Assembly (NCBI RefSeq): GCF_000471905.2
Contig: NW_006498549.1
Coordinates: forward strand, 511,338-575,337
DNA length: 64,000 bases
Direction of reading: 5' to 3'
Source of the DNA: Amborella trichopoda
Lineage: Eukaryota; Streptophyta; Magnoliopsida; Amborellales; Amborellaceae
The translations under genes were made by a program, and so were the position numbers. The notes below the pieces were generated by a model, which saw only the letters and a list, made by a program, of their open reading frames with translations, had not been told where the DNA came from and did not search any database. Below are positions 33,487-46,329 of this stretch, piece after piece. How positions within the stretch are numbered: the first letter of the stretch is position 1; every line of letters begins with the position of its first letter.

Positions 33487-34179
33487 GAGTTTTGCCCAAA
33501 CATGGGTGGATTGATCAAAACTAAACTTAATTGCTAAAAATTAAGATTTAATTGAATTAAGAAAATTCTAAAAAAAGGGTGCAAAATGACAGATTTGGCC
33601 CTTCTTAATAATTCATGGAATTCCAGAACAGCCCCTCTCCAAGTGTCACCCCCTTATTGCCACATCACCCCCTTCTTCTTTCCACTTGGAGAAGTCATTT
33701 AACCCCCAGCCCTCATCTCTCTCTCTCTCTCTCTTAGAAACTTTCCCTTAGGACTTTCATGAATGACTTTGTGGGTTGTGGAATTGGTTGGAGCTTGGAG
33801 AAGAAAATTGTGGAAGGAAAGATTGGAGGGCACTTTTGTTGTTAAGATAAGTGGATTACTACCCCTTGCATCAAGTAGTGTGAAGCATGAATTTAAACGC
33901 GTATGAAGCATGAGTTAGCCATGAATGAAGCTTGAGTTTAAGCACGAAATGAGACATGAGGTTGTATAGGAATTGGGTAAAAGAATAAGATAGCATTAAT
34001 GTCAATGTGCTTTGTTTTTCCAGATATTTGGCCTTCTTTGTATGAATGCTTAGGTACTGTTATTTTTTCTATTGAGCCAAAAACTTTGTGGTTTGATGCC
34101 CTTGTGACTCTAGTTTAAGCAAGATTTGGTTTCATGTTGATGTCTTATATGGATTTGACATTATGAAATAGGTTTTGGA

Positions 34180-35170
34180 ACATGCCATGCCTTCACTGTA
34201 ATTTTCTAGGGAATTCACTTGCTGTTTGTGATAAGATTTTAAATGAGAAAATGATATCCAATTGACCTCAAATGACTACCATTGGAATGGTCTATGAGTC
34301 TACTTTGAGTTTTGTGTTTATGACTAGTTGAGATTCTTGATATTTTAGAGGACATGCTTTGTTTTATGCCTGCATGTCACTGTTAGCAGACTGTGGTAAT
34401 TTTCAGGAATGTTACTCTTGTTGTACTGAGAGATTGACTAAGAAATTGAAGTCCAAATGGTATCAAACCACCGCCATTGGAAATATTTATGAGTCTATTT
34501 CAATATTCATGTACACATATTGTTTTGACTCTTTATTTATGTAAAGATATACTTCAAAACATGCCAGTAGTGCCACGATGGACAGTTTTATTAAAAAATG
34601 CAAAACTGGGGTCTCTCATGTCACGAATTTTGATAGACCAACTGAAATATATTTTCCTTCAACCGCCACCATTTGAAATATTTAGGAGTAATATTAAGAT
34701 CAAATGTCTATAATTTTTCGAAATTCTTCTTAATTTGAGAGTTATATGATTATTTGTGACCACATGTCACTGTGGATAGCTTTCTATAAAACTCAAAATT
34801 GATACCTCTATTGCCATGGATTTTGATTAACCAAAAGGGGTTAATTTTCTTCCAAACGATTTCCATTTCAACAGTTCATGAGCAAGCTTAAATTCACATG
34901 TGGGGAACGTTTTGAAATTTCTTCTCGATTGTGAGTTATGAAGTAATTTTTTAAGAGATGTCATTGTTTTTACTGTATAACATATTTTTGATGGAATGTC
35001 TCTATTTCATCAAACTTTTTAGGGCCTAAATGAGGTCCAATTTCTTTCAAACCTCCTCCATTTGAGAGATAATTGTGTTTAGAGTAAAATTAGTTTTGGA
35101 ACCATCTTTAAATTCCGAATGAATTGAAAGTTATCATCCTATTTTTGATCGGATGTCACTATCTGGAATT
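34180..35170. repeat. Degenerate tandem repeat of about 150-250 bp in the chromovirus-like LTR
   Basis: Five recurring blocks combine GAGTTATATGATTATTTGTG, ATGTCACTGT, and ACCNCCATTTGAAATATT with wide divergence. The short reading frames here are not conserved. Confidence 0.6.
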
Positions 35171-35440
35171 GCAAGAAATGTGACCTCGACACTGAGATTA
35201 TGTGACTCTGATAATGTGATCATATAAAATTGATAATGTTATAACATGATACTGATATTATTATTTTGTGACATTAATAGTGTAATTCATTAATATTGAA
35301 ACTGTTATTTTGTGATATTGATACTATCTTTCTGTGATATTGACACTATCTTTCTGTGATATTGACACTGTCATTCTGTGATACTGATACTGTCATACTA
35401 CGATACTGTGAATATGACACTAGGATTCTTTTATATGAAT
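35160..35440. repeat. Short tandem repeat, TTCTGTGATATTGACACTATC
   Basis: About ten imperfect 20-25 bp units. Confidence 0.75.
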
Positions 35441-35458
35441 CTTGATATATGTGTCTTG

Positions 35459-35900
35459 AATGCTACGCAATGGGTCCTCCATTGGTAGTGAACTTTTTGA
35501 TTCTGCTATATAAATACTGATATCTGACTGCTACGCAATGGGTCCTCCATTGGTATTGGATACTGTGATTCTATTATATTGGTATTGCTATATCATGATC
35601 GTTATGCAATGGGTCCGCCATTGGTAGTGGATATTTTGATTTTGTTATATGAACTCTGATATAAGGGATTTCTGGCTACTACGCAATGGGTCCTCCATTG
35701 GTAGTGGATATTTTGTTTTTGTTATACGAATTCTGTTAAATGTGATTTTCGGCCACTATGCAATGGATCTTTCATTGGTAGTAGATATTTTTTATCTCGA
35801 CTCCTATGACAGGAGTGAATTCAGGAGCTAACTGTAAATAATTGGGAGGGTCGTGCCCCCCAATTATCATAGGCACTATGCATTGGGTTCTCCAATGGTA
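35459..35900. repeat. 72-77 bp tandem repeat with a conserved hairpin
   Basis: Six units at about 35461, 35530, 35602, 35678, 35755 and 35874 (the last offset). Each holds CTACGCAATGG, loop GTCCT, and CCATTGGTAG. The two arms pair over 10 bp with one bulged G. The arms are better conserved than the rest of the unit. Confidence 0.8.
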
Positions 35901-36805
35901 GTGTAACGCCCTCCCGCTTGAGGGCATAAGGAGAGGGTCGTGTCTTGTAAGGACGCAGCCTATCGAAAACCCCAAAGCACTCTGGGCATTGTGTGCGTGA
36001 GTGAGGACATTACAAAGTAGGGCCCCCACTTGTCATTGTCCTCCCTCCTGAATGAGGGTAAAAGTCCCAAGTTCAGAAATGGCGTAGCTTGATCGATGTG
36101 GCTTCTACTTCGAGAGTATCTTAATCTGTTCTATTTGTCTGAATTCAATATTCTATATGAACATCTGACTATAACTATGATATGCATAAAGGTGTATGTC
36201 ATCATGAGAATAAGTAATGTTCTAGTAACTGAATCTTACCCTCTTTACATGGCAATTATATGTACTCTGATGTATAACCATACTTTGTGTGAGAAATGCG
36301 ATTTCTAATGGACTATGAGCTTGTTATTATGTATTTACTGATAGTCAGAAATGCTAGTGCAGTGATCTACTTACTGGGTTATTGCTCACTCGACTTATTT
36401 CATTTGTAGAGTGTTAATACCTGACCGCATGTGGTGAGCAGCTGACTGGTGATAGCAGGTGTTCGATATTCAAACCGGTTCAGAGCTTCTTTTGACTTTG
36501 TAGGTGTCCGGTGGAGTTGCCACGTGTATTCTATTTGATGTAATATTTTGAGATGAATGTTAGGCTTGTAAGCCTTAAAATTTATTGTAAAGACCTTTGA
36601 GGATGAATGAAGTTAATGGTTTTAATTTATTCAGTTTTCAGTGCTTGTTGAATGATTTTTATCTTCTTTTTGTGGTTTTCTTTGATTCCGCACTTTTAAT
36701 ACATGTTGATTCCATTCTCACCTGAGTGACATACACGACCTTCGATTACGATTCCGTACTTTGTCACCCTCCGGTGGGGGTCAGGGGGCGAGGTCATGAT
36801 AGTTA

Positions 36806-36817
36806 TGGTATCAGAGC
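36806..36817 (+). other. Primer binding site, initiator-Met type
   Basis: TGGTATCAGAGC, the classical complement of the initiator tRNA-Met 3' end used by chromoviruses. It fixes the LTR right edge. Confidence 0.9.
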
Positions 36818-36911
36818 AGCCAGGATAGGATTCTTGGTCTAGGGAGTTAAGAAGTGTCTTTAGAATAGTTTTTGGCAGATTAGTAATTGAGTGCATGTGT
36901 CGTAGGTCAAA

Positions 36912-37376
36912 GATGACGACTCATATCAACAATAAGGGTTCTAACAATGAGAATACAGAGGCCCTCAGGAAATTTTTCCAGACTTTAAGGGCCATGTCTC
37001 AAGTTGTGAAAGATTGTGGGGAGTTCCAACTGAGAATAGAAGGTTGATTAAGGTCCCCTCCATCTGGAAATGTTGGTAGGAGGGTTCGTTAGCCCTCTAG
37101 GGAAAGGGCTCAACCGGGTGTGGTTAAGATCCAAAAGATTTTTCTAAGGGATGTGGAGGAGAACCAGCGCCTGTCATGATCAGACTGCGGGCCAAGAAAC
37201 CACCTCGTGGCTGAGTAGCGTCGGAGAATGGGAGCATGTTATGGCTATGGCAGACATCGCCACCAAATTAAAGGCTACTCAATGATGAGGTCAAAAAAGC
37301 AGAAGGTAGAATCTTCACCTTCAAGATATTCGCAATGTAAAAGAGTTCAGAGAAGTGGTGAGACTTTGAAGACCTC
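36912..37376 (+). pseudogene. Start of chromovirus-like gag, truncated
   Basis: Frame beginning MTTHINNKGSNNENTEALRK, about 105 bp after the PBS, with a stop after 44 codons (RIEG) and degraded sequence after it. Cut off at 37376 by the LTR start of element B. Assignment rests on position after the PBS; I see no gag core motif. Confidence 0.5.
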
Positions 37377-38536
37377 TGTTTGAGCATATTTTTCAAGATC
37401 TTGGTCCCTACTAGGAAGCAAGTCAATAAAGCCTACAAAATAGTGAAAATTCTCGACAGTCTCAGAATGGCACCAGAATTGGTCAAAATCTTCATCAGCG
37501 CTCCAAAAGACCACCTGCCAAGTTTTGTCGCATTTTGACATGTCTAAGGCAATAAATACAAAGGAACAAAGTTTCGACTTAATCGGACACTCCAGAACAA
37601 AGATATGAGCAAAACATTGAAACAGGAGGGGCCGCACACTATTCCAGTGTTGTCTCATTGCCTCAAGACACCATTAAAGGTGGTTGTTTTCACAGTCACG
37701 GGCAATCACTTTTGGGGCCTGTAACTCACTCGTTCTACGGCGGATCGCTCCCAAATTTGGTGAACGTATTTGTCTCATCAAGAGGAACAATTCAATATGT
37801 GCCACACCTCGAGACGATGTTCGAGCAGAGAGAAAAGCTAGAGAGTAATTGTCGATCTGTGAAGAAATTGCATAAATTCAACATCGACATGCCTCGCTCA
37901 ATTGATCAAATCACAACGCTCGTGCAACGAATCAAAGCAAAACTAATTCCATTATGTGCCTAAGGTACAAGGCTATCATTGGTCCAAAGCTCGTACATGA
38001 TGGATGGTCAGATTTCATGCACGACACTGACGAAGTAACTGAAATTTTGGCTACCATTTTTAGATTCTGGCCAAAACTCAAAAAGTTACGAAATCTTCGT
38101 TCGGGCTCCAAATCATGTCTCATTTTTTGCCACGCGATGGTGACGACATGCTTAGTGCACTACGATAAAAAATTATTAAAAAACTTTAAGGAATGAGCGT
38201 ACTATTGATCCAAAGCTTTCAAGCTTCAAATAAATTTCAAGTCTCGTGATCATGACTCAAAAACATGATTCATGGCTCAAAGTTGATATCAAAACGATCG
38301 TCAAGCGAGCCCTACAAGAAAACAATAATCTTTCAATCAAATGGGCATCGAAGTAACCACTAGTTAGCCACGGAGGATCATGCAAGTTCTCGAGTAGTAG
38401 AAGGGATTGTTCTGAAATTCCACACATTGTTAGACAGTGGCGAAACAATCCTTTTGCACCCATTGAAATTCAATTAAATCTTAATTTTCAGTAATTAGGT
38501 CTAATTTTGTCCAATCCACTCATGTTTGAGCACAAT

Positions 38537-38547
38537 TCTATATAAAC
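38537..38547 (+). promoter_or_regulatory. TATA box of element B 5' LTR
   Basis: TCTATATAAAC, the plus-strand equivalent of the boxes in the minus-oriented LTRs. Confidence 0.7.
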
Positions 38548-38814
38548 AGGAATTGCCTTCTTATAAAAGGACACCCACCCTAGGCCTTCAGTCGGTGGTT
38601 TGAAGATTGAATAAAAATTTCGATTCCTTGCTTGAGCCTATGAGTATATCTTGGAGAGAGAGAGAGGATAGAGAAGAAAAGGGTTGATCCCTTTGAGCAT
38701 GCAAATTTCTCTCTCCTCCCTTGCTCTCTCCTTCTTTTCTCTCTCTTTCCCTCTCATCTTCTCATCTCAACTCTTCTCTCTCTTTCTCTTCTCTCTTTCT
38801 CTCTCTCTCCCTCT

Positions 38815-39320
38815 ATTAGTCGGCGAGACCTAGCACCGACAGGGCCTTCTCTCTCTTCCTCTATCAGTCAACGAGACCTAGCACCGGTCGATCTCCTCTC
38901 TCTTCTTCTATCAGTCGGTGACACCTACTGTCGACTGATTTTCTCTCTCTTCCTCTTTCAGTAGACGAGACTTAGCACCAACTGGGTTTCTCTCTCTTCC
39001 TCTATCAGTCAGTGAGACCTAACATCGACTGATTTTCTCTCTCTTCCTCTTTCAATCGATGAGACCTAACATCGACTGATTTCTCTCTCTTCTTCTGTCA
39101 GTCGGAGAGACCTAGCACTGACTTGGTTTCCCTCTCTTCCTATATTAGTCGGCGAGACCTAGCGTCGACTGGTTTTCTCTTTCTTCCTCTATCAGTCGGT
39201 GAGACCTAACACCGACTAGTTTTCACTCTCTCTTCTTCTATCAGTTGGCGAGCCTTAGCGTCGACAACTTCCTCTCGCTCTCATAGTCGGCAATGTCTAG
39301 CACCGACTGCTTCTTCTCTC
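38815..39320. repeat. LTR minisatellite with dyad units
   Basis: About ten units of around 50 bp: TCTCTCTTCCTCTATCAGTC spacer plus core GTCGGCGAGACCTAGCACC. At 39194-39217 arms AGTCGGTG and CACCGACT are a perfect 8-bp pair around an 8-nt loop. Confidence 0.9.
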
Positions 39321-39983
39321 CTTCTTCTCCCTCCACTCCCTTCTCTTCAACCATTCCTCTGCTACTCTTACGTTTGACCAAGAGGGATTGAGGTTAGCAT
39401 CACATGAAAAGCCTGTCGTCTAGCCGTTATGTTGTTGCGTCAGAATCACTTGGCCCGCTTTATTACCATGATAGACTGACCATCATGTTTAGCTAGTCGA
39501 TATTGGTAATAACGTCTAGTGGTGATCCCGTGAGGCAGTCTTCGTTATCGAGCCCGTTTTGCTACCACGTTAGGTCAATTATCAACCAGCCTAGTCACTG
39601 CTCTAATCCTCTCGCTTGGTTGAATTCTTTGCCAAGTTTGAGGTCTTACCAACTTGTCCCTTAACCTTTTCCATATATGTGTGTGATTGCAGAAAAGTAG
39701 AAAATAAGAAGAATAAGAACCAAGGGAGGCGATTCCGAACCAGTTTTATTACTAAGAGGCTTTCTTCATGATCTAAAAAGGCACCCACGCGAGTCAGCCT
39801 GAGTAAGTCCCGAACCCACCTTTAAATATCCTCTCTCACAAGTTGGTAACACCTACGCCCATTTTCAAACGAGGTTCCCGAGAGAACGATCTCATAAACG
39901 TCTCGGGTCTCCCTCGAAACCCGAGATGCGCACCGCCCGATCCTCTAAAATTGAGAGGGAGAGATCGAGGCACTTAACCAGGT

Positions 39984-40002
39984 TGTTGACTCCATTGGGG
40001 AC
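39984..40002 (+). other. Primer binding site of element B
   Basis: TGTTGACTCCATTGGGGAC, starting 3 bp after the LTR end. It aligns to the tRNA-Arg type PBS of element A with several differences at the first bases. Confidence 0.7.
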
Positions 40003-40084
40003 TAACCATCCCTTAGTCGGATCGTTCTTGTTTAGCTAGTCTCTTCTTTTATTATCTGTTTTCATTCTCTTTTCATATTCAATT

Positions 40085-43000
40085 ATGGCTGCTGGGTTCT
40101 CTAACCCATTTATCCAGATCGGAGATTTTCTTATCCTCTTCTTCAAGAGTATCCCCAGAGAACAAGGTCCTTCGACTTTGTTCCCGACCATCCTCTTGAG
40201 CAAACACCCCTTGTCTAGCTCTCAGGTCTTAACCTGGACCGGTGTGAGGAGGGACTTGAAGGTCCCTCACTCCCCATCTCTTCTCTCTGGTGGAAATTCC
40301 ATCAAGGCACCATACATGTAGGTTGCCCCACATCGCATATACCCAGCCACCAGCAAGTCACTTGCCGGTCGAGTTCCTGAGGTATGCCGGAAGGTTGCCC
40401 AATCCCTTTCTGTAAAAGGCAAGAAAGTTGCCATTGCTCTTGTGGGTCACCATAAGGCTACCCCCCACATTTCTGCACCATTGGTCTCTATCCCTAGAGG
40501 CTTAACACTTCGAGGTGGAAACCCCATGGTCTCCATCCCCCACACACACCACAAGGCTCGAGGGTCACCCACTCGAGCCACACCTCGGGGCAACCCTTCT
40601 GTTACCTCGAGTCCGTGTCCAAGATCGAACCTTCCAAGGCAAGTCATGCGCATGCTACTCATATGCATCTCACTGCTCGGGGCAATGCCGTTACTGTGCT
40701 AACCCAAGTACACAGGAGACAACGTCTTCGTCCTCCTATTATGCACACACAAGCGCATTCACCCATTCTCTTACAGACACCTACTCATAGTTCTCGCCTC
40801 CTAAGGCCATATCACCTGCACGAGCCCAGGTGGGCCCCCATGTACCCCGAGATCATCCTTCGAAGGGCGTACATGCATCACCATCTCAAGTGTCCCCTCG
40901 TCCTCAACTCATGCCTCCTCATGAGTCAACCCTGCTCCTTCTTCATTGAGCAAGCGCTTTCAGCCTTGGTACTCAAAGGTTTTCCCCAATAGTACCATCC
41001 TGAACCAGCCCTATCACTTAGGTAATGGCTCTAGAGCTCATAAGAGAGCTCGGGGCATGGACCTCTTGGAAGATCGAGTCCTTCATCCTCCCCGGCCAAA
41101 GATGACTCCAGTTCCTGACCCTCATCCATTGTCGCATCTGATGAAGACAGCTCTCTCCAGTGTGAGAAGAGTTGACCTGTCGTGACCAAGATCGCAGTTT
41201 TGGCCCGAGGTCTATCAAAACCTCAAGGCTAAACATGATGGAGGTATGTGAATTTTTATTAGGGAGGTGACCAAGGCAGTCAAAACAACCAATTTTGATG
41301 ACCCTCTTCACATGGATCCCTTATAACCCCTTCAGACAATGAAGCCTGAAGAAGAGCTCCATGAGCCTTGTGTTGTGGTTACTGTCGTAGAAGAAGACCC
41401 GACCACTCAGCAACCACGGTCCCAAGACTATCGAGAACCAGTCCAAACACAATCCGCGTATAGGAGTCGAGTTCAGTCCCCCCCTTACTGTCTGACCTAC
41501 CACGTATGACCCGTCAAGCTCGTAAAACTTCAGCTGCCACAAACGTTGACCTCCCTAGAGAAACAGTCAGCGTAATGGTCGTAAGCGAGCCCGGTGATGC
41601 GCAGGAGGATCGTATGAACAAGTTTGATGACATGGTGCACTCGATGATCAAGAAGATTGATCGTATTGACACGGCAGGCCAGTCAGCTAACCATGAGGTC
41701 AATTCCCATCACTCTGATGGTGCACCTCCATGACAACCCCCTCCATCTACCTCACAGGACAATTATGTCCCTCATCCGGTCTCTCAGTTAGATATAGACG
41801 CTATGGTCACCCATAGGCTAAAGAATAGACAAATTTCGAGGATACATGGTGCGAAGCCTTATCAAAGACCTTAGCCCTCCTATATTGATCAGGTCTCGTT
41901 CCCCTCAGATTACAAGAAAGGGAAATTTCCCTTATTCAGTGGAACCACCTCCCCGAACCAACATATTGCCCACTTCCTTGGTGGCATGTCGGGAAACAGT
42001 GGCTGATAGAAGATTTCTTCTCTAACAGTTCGTTGAGACCCTCGATGGCCTGGCATTCCAATGGTATGCCTGACATCCTCCAAACTCGGTGCATACAAGG
42101 GAGGAGATGGAGAAACGTTTCTATCAATGATTCTATGACGTCGAGAGAGAGGTTCAAACTATCGAACTTCTCACCCTGACTTAAGAACCAGATGAACCCG
42201 TGGATCAATTCATATCAAGATGGAAAAACTTGGCTTCTCACCATTATAATCCTATGTTTGAGAAGGAAGCAGTCCAGACTTACGTGCGGAACATGCAACC
42301 TGAAATCGCTCTACATGTTGAGGCCTCCAATCTGACCTCCATGTCAGAGTAGATCTCTAAATCTGTTCGCATAGAAAGTTTGTCATGCCATCATGGGGCG
42401 ACATGACAACCATCTACAAGTTCAGCAAACAACCGGGGCAATGGTAGCTCTCGAAATACCACACGGGGCAGCCAACAAAAGAGGGTAATCAGTGCAGTCA
42501 TCATGGTCATTGATTCAACTAAGGCTCTCTCCCAAACATTGGACCTCTCTAAAGGGGTAACCATGACAACAGTAACACCCCAGGCTACAACAACCGTCAT
42601 ACAATTGGGTACCCCCACTAGCTAACCTTTATCTAGGTGATTATTTTGCTAGACATAGAAATAAGGTCTATCCCTTCAAGAAGGAACGGGTCCTTGCGAT
42701 GTTCTGGTTACTATTGGAGCAGAATATGATCTAGCTTTCAGAAACCAAGTTCTCTGAGCAATTTGGCCTTGACACTTAGGCGAATTAATGTGCCTACAAT
42801 AGGAGGATCAATCATCCTACAAATTACTTCTACACGCTATAGGATATCATTGAGGCCCTCATTCTGAAAGGTCAGATAAAGCTTGAAGATTTGAAGAAGG
42901 CTTTCGGGATAGTTGAGGCCTCCCATGCCGTAACCATTCAAGAGAAAGATGAAATGGCTGATATCCTCTATGCTTCTTCATTATAATGCTTGAAGAAGGC

Positions 43001-43640
43001 ATAATCACACCGAAGCAGGCAAGGCAACCCTACCGCCTTGCTAAGGGGACTGACGATCGTTGGTTCCCATTAAATAAAATAAGAGGTCATTATTTATCAG
43101 AGTGCACAACTTTCCTTGATATATTCACATAGAAGATGCAGGAGTGTCAAGAATTTTACAATATCCCCATAAATGATCCCCAAATCACTTCTCCATCTAG
43201 GCAAGAAGATCTCACAAACTAGGACCTTCCTATCAATGACTCAAACTCTGCAGAATCCTCGGATTCCCAGTCATGGATAACCTACTATGGCTGAAGCAGA
43301 CTCAAGTCCTTAAGACGAGAAGTGGTTCTCCAAGCTAGAGTGGTTTGCCACCCGAGCGAGATGAATTAGACATCACATCTAAAAACCAGAAAGAGACAGG
43401 CACCAAGGGCTGCTCTCCGAAAAATCAAGACCGCTCAACTCATAGTCGAGCAGGAATTTCTCAGGCCCCTTCCCTTGTTTTCAACCTTACTAGACTTCAT
43501 CCTTGGCACAATCCTTTTTCCTACTTCATCCAGTCAAGAGGATGCTCCCGTCTCATCTCCCACTTAGCACACGTCTAATGAGGGTGACGATGTTAAATGC
43601 ACTCCCCAACGGTATAAGCAAGAGAAAGACCTAAAAGATC
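40085..43640 (+). pseudogene. Decayed gag and linker of element B
   Basis: Begins MAAGFSNPFIQIGDFLILFF and follows element A's gag in order: VLTWTGVRRDLKVPHSP (40227), FDDPLHMD (about 41290), KKGKFPLFSGTTSPN (41920), AFQWYA (42050), EPDEPVDQFISRWKNLASHH (42188). The knuckle equivalent at 42786 lost its His and final Cys. Many stops. Homology to A's linker ends near 43610, after which the pre-protease block and protease are missing. Confidence 0.75.
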
Positions 43641-44196
43641 CCCTGTGGAGCAAGCACTACACACATCTGCACAAGGCCATGCGATTCATACGAGGACACT
43701 TCACACCTAACCTTTGCTGAACCCCAAAACAAGCTCCTACAGCTTGATTGGCTTCCCATGTATGAGGTCGACCCTTCTTTCCCTCGATCTGAGAAAGGCG
43801 CATAAATCATGACATGCTCTTGAATTATTGGAAGCAGAGATGTCAAGGTCATGGGTCTCTATGCTTGAAATTATGAAAAGACCTCTAAAAATAATGATGA
43901 AGAGTTCTAAGAGGCCCCAGAAGAATGGGAAGATGGTGGTCAGCCACAGTTGACAAACTCGAAGAAATAAGTCTTGGGACGAAGCAGATCTCAGACCCAC
44001 TTTCATTTTAGCGAATATGTCTTCAGAAGAGAAAGAGCATTTCACTACCTTCTTGTGAGCAAACCATGACGTCTTTGCTTGGCATTACCATGAGATGCCC
44101 GACTTAGACCCTCAAGTAGTTGTTCACCATCTCGGCATCGATCTGACTATCTAACTTGTCAAACAGATATCGAGAAGGCTCAGGCCTGACCTCAAG

Positions 44197-44877
44197 ATGC
44201 AGATAGACGTTGAGATGACCAAACTCAAACAAGCAGGCTTTATTCACGAAGTCAAGTACCCAAAATGGCTAGCTAATGTTGTTTTGGTCAAGATGAAGAA
44301 TGGTCAAATTAGGGTCTGTATTGACTTTCATGATTTGAATACCGCCTGTCCCAAGGATGACTTCCAGTTGCCATTCACTGAGATGCTCATCGACTCTACC
44401 GCTCACTGTCAAACCTTTTCCTTCATGGACAGATACTTTGACTATAATCAGATAAGGATGACGCCTGAATATGAAGAGGCCACTGCATTCTTAACTCCAA
44501 AAGGGGTCTTCTGTTACACAATGATGCATTTTGGATTAAAGAATGTTGGCGCCACATACCAGAGAGAAATGATGGCCATTTTCAAAGGCATGATGCACAA
44601 AGAAGTGGAATGCTATGTAGACAATTTGGTGGTAAAATCTGAAGAGGAGAATGCTCACATAAGAGACCTTGAGAAGGTATTTGAGTGTTTGCATCTTCAT
44701 CAACTTAAAATGAACCCGCTGGAATGCCATTTCGGCGTGTGCTCCGAAAAATTATTGGGGTTCATCGTTAGACATCGAGGGCTTGAAGTCGAGTTAGTCA
44801 AGATCAAAGCAATCCAAGAAATACCATCACCAACGATGCTTCGAGAACTGTGCTCCCTCCAAGGGAAATTGGCCTAG
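44197..44877 (+). pseudogene. Reverse transcriptase domain, element B
   Basis: 226 open codons. LVKMKNGQIRVCIDFHDLN, FSFMDRYFDYNQIRM (catalytic D kept), FGLKNVGATYQREM, and YVDNLVVKS, where the second catalytic D of YVDD is N. LGFIVRHRGLEVE is the block after the thumb. It would copy element RNA into DNA; this copy is dead by the D-to-N change as well as by stops. Confidence 0.9.
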
Positions 44878-44951
44878 ATTCGTAGGTTCATCTCCAGCCT
44901 CTCAGGTCACTATAAACCCTTTACACACCTGCTAAAGAAAGATACCCCATC

Positions 44952-45368
44952 ATGTCGGCAGCCCTTGATGATATCAAGCATTATTTACTCAATCCTCTAG
45001 TACTCTCGACACCAATAATGGGAAGACCCCTAATTCTATATGTGACTGCTTTAGACGAGTCCCTCAGAGAATTGTTGGAGCAAAACAATGAAGAAGTAAA
45101 AGAAATCGTTCTATATTACCTCAGTCGCAAGATGCAAGGGGCCGAGAAGAATTATCCCCCTATTGAGAAGATGTGTCTGGCCCTTATCTTTGCAGTACAA
45201 AAACTCTGCCATTACTTGCTCAGTCATGAAGTGAAACTTATATTGAAAGTTGATCTTGTAAAGTTTCTCATGACACACCCATGCTTGTTGGGATGTCTGG
45301 CTAAGTGGGCACTATTGCTGTTGGAGTTCGACATCACGTATGTCCCACAAAAAGCCATCAAGGGCTAG
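44952..45368 (+). pseudogene. RNase H domain (connection region), element B
   Basis: 138 codons: FMGRPLILYVTA-like start (MGRPLILYVTALDESLRELL), VLYYLSRKMQGAEKNYPPIE, ALIFAVQKLCHYLLSHEV, LLLEFDITYVPQKAIKG. This is the Tat RNase H that follows RT. An in-frame TAG at 45366 separates it from the next domain (ALADFLAAHPV). Confidence 0.85.
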
Positions 45369-45371
45369 GCC

Positions 45372-45896
45372 TTGGCTGACTTTCTTGCAGCACACCCTGT
45401 ACCTGTAGAATCTCCTCTATTAAGCAACTTCACTGATGAAGAAGTATTTTATGCTGACCTTTCTCTTGTATGGGAATTGTACTTCGACGGAGCCTTCCAA
45501 TCAAATCGAGGAGGAACCAGAGTACTATTCCTAAGTCCGAGAGGAGGAATATTGCCACTTTCTTTCTCTCTTGCTCAAGCTGATTCTCATAGTGAGGCAG
45601 AATATCAAGCCCTTATAATTGGACTGGAGATAGCCTTAGGCCTTGACTTGAAGTAGCTCAAGATCTATGGTGACTCTGAGTTGGTTATCCAATAGCTCAA
45701 AGGGATTTATGATGTGAGAAAAGACACTCTCAAGACTTATCGTGATACTGCAAAATTGTATATGGCTCAGTTTGAGGACATATCCCTGAGTCACATCCCC
45801 AGAACGCTAAACTCGCAGGCTGACGCACTTGCGAAACTTGGTGCTACAATTCAATTATCCTCATCAAGGCCCACGTCGGTCTGGGTGGCAGAATGA
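45372..45896 (+). pseudogene. Additional (archaeal-type) RNase H, element B
   Basis: Same frame as the previous domain. LYFDGAFQSNRGG, SHSEAEYQALIIGLEIAL, IYGDSELVIQ, LSHIPRTLNSQADALAKL hold the four acidic positions D, E, D, D. Stops at 45654 and 45692. A second RNase H before integrase is the hallmark of the Tat lineage. Confidence 0.9.
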
Positions 45897-46329
45897 AGAC
45901 ACATCAAACTAAGAACCGAGGTCGATGCGGATGACGAGAGAAATATTTTACCCAAGTGCCCTCCATGGCCATTTGGTGCACTTCTGTCAGCCAAAGAAGT
46001 AATCAAGACTGAACAAGAAATAACACAGAGTCAAGCAGCTAAGGATCGAAACCAAGAACCAGAATTCTTTGACCTAATGGCGAGGATCCATCACCAGTTT
46101 CTTAAAGCATTGCAAGCTCCCGAAAGATCGTACTGAACGCAACAACATACTGTGAATGTCTACCAAGTATACCCTCCTTGAGGGAGATGCTCTCTTCAGA
46201 TGGTCGTTCGATGAAATTCTTCTTAGATGCATCGACATCCAAGGAGCAAATAAAGTGCTAGAAGAAGTCCACTCATGCATATGTGGACAACATCGATCTG
46301 GTCCTAAACTCTATGAATGAATACGCAGG

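Larger units (their letters stand above)
31911..33635 (-). repeat. Tat LTR fragment, terminal end intact, U3 missing
   Basis: Left edge TGGTTAGGTTCCTCGATCTC is the reverse of the ...CTAACCA LTR end. It runs through the U5 block (AGATCACAATGAAAAGCCCC at 32104), a minisatellite, and a TATA box. It stops at AGAACAGCCCC, where the chromovirus-like LTR starts. Confidence 0.85.
33636..36805 (+). repeat. Chromovirus-like (Del/Tekay-type) gypsy LTR
   Basis: The right end is fixed by the PBS at 36806. Contents are typical of this class: a CT-rich stretch at 33715, degenerate repeats, R-like GCTTGTAAGCCTTAAAATTT at 36566. The left limit is the junction with the Tat fragment. A different reading puts the LTR start at TGTAACGCCCTCCCG near 35903, giving an LTR of about 0.9 kb. 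At 33636-33692 perfect 10-bp arms TCTCCAAGTG and CACTTGGAGA could form a hairpin. Confidence 0.6.
37377..39980 (+). repeat. 5' LTR of element B, complete
   Basis: 2,604 bp, TGTTTGAGCATATTTTTCAA to GAGGCACTTAACCA. Relative to the segment at 3378 it lacks about 130 bp of U3 near 37575. TATA box 38537, second TATA-like TTATAAAAGG at 38570, AATAAAAAT at 38608, minisatellite 38815-39320. Confidence 0.9.
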
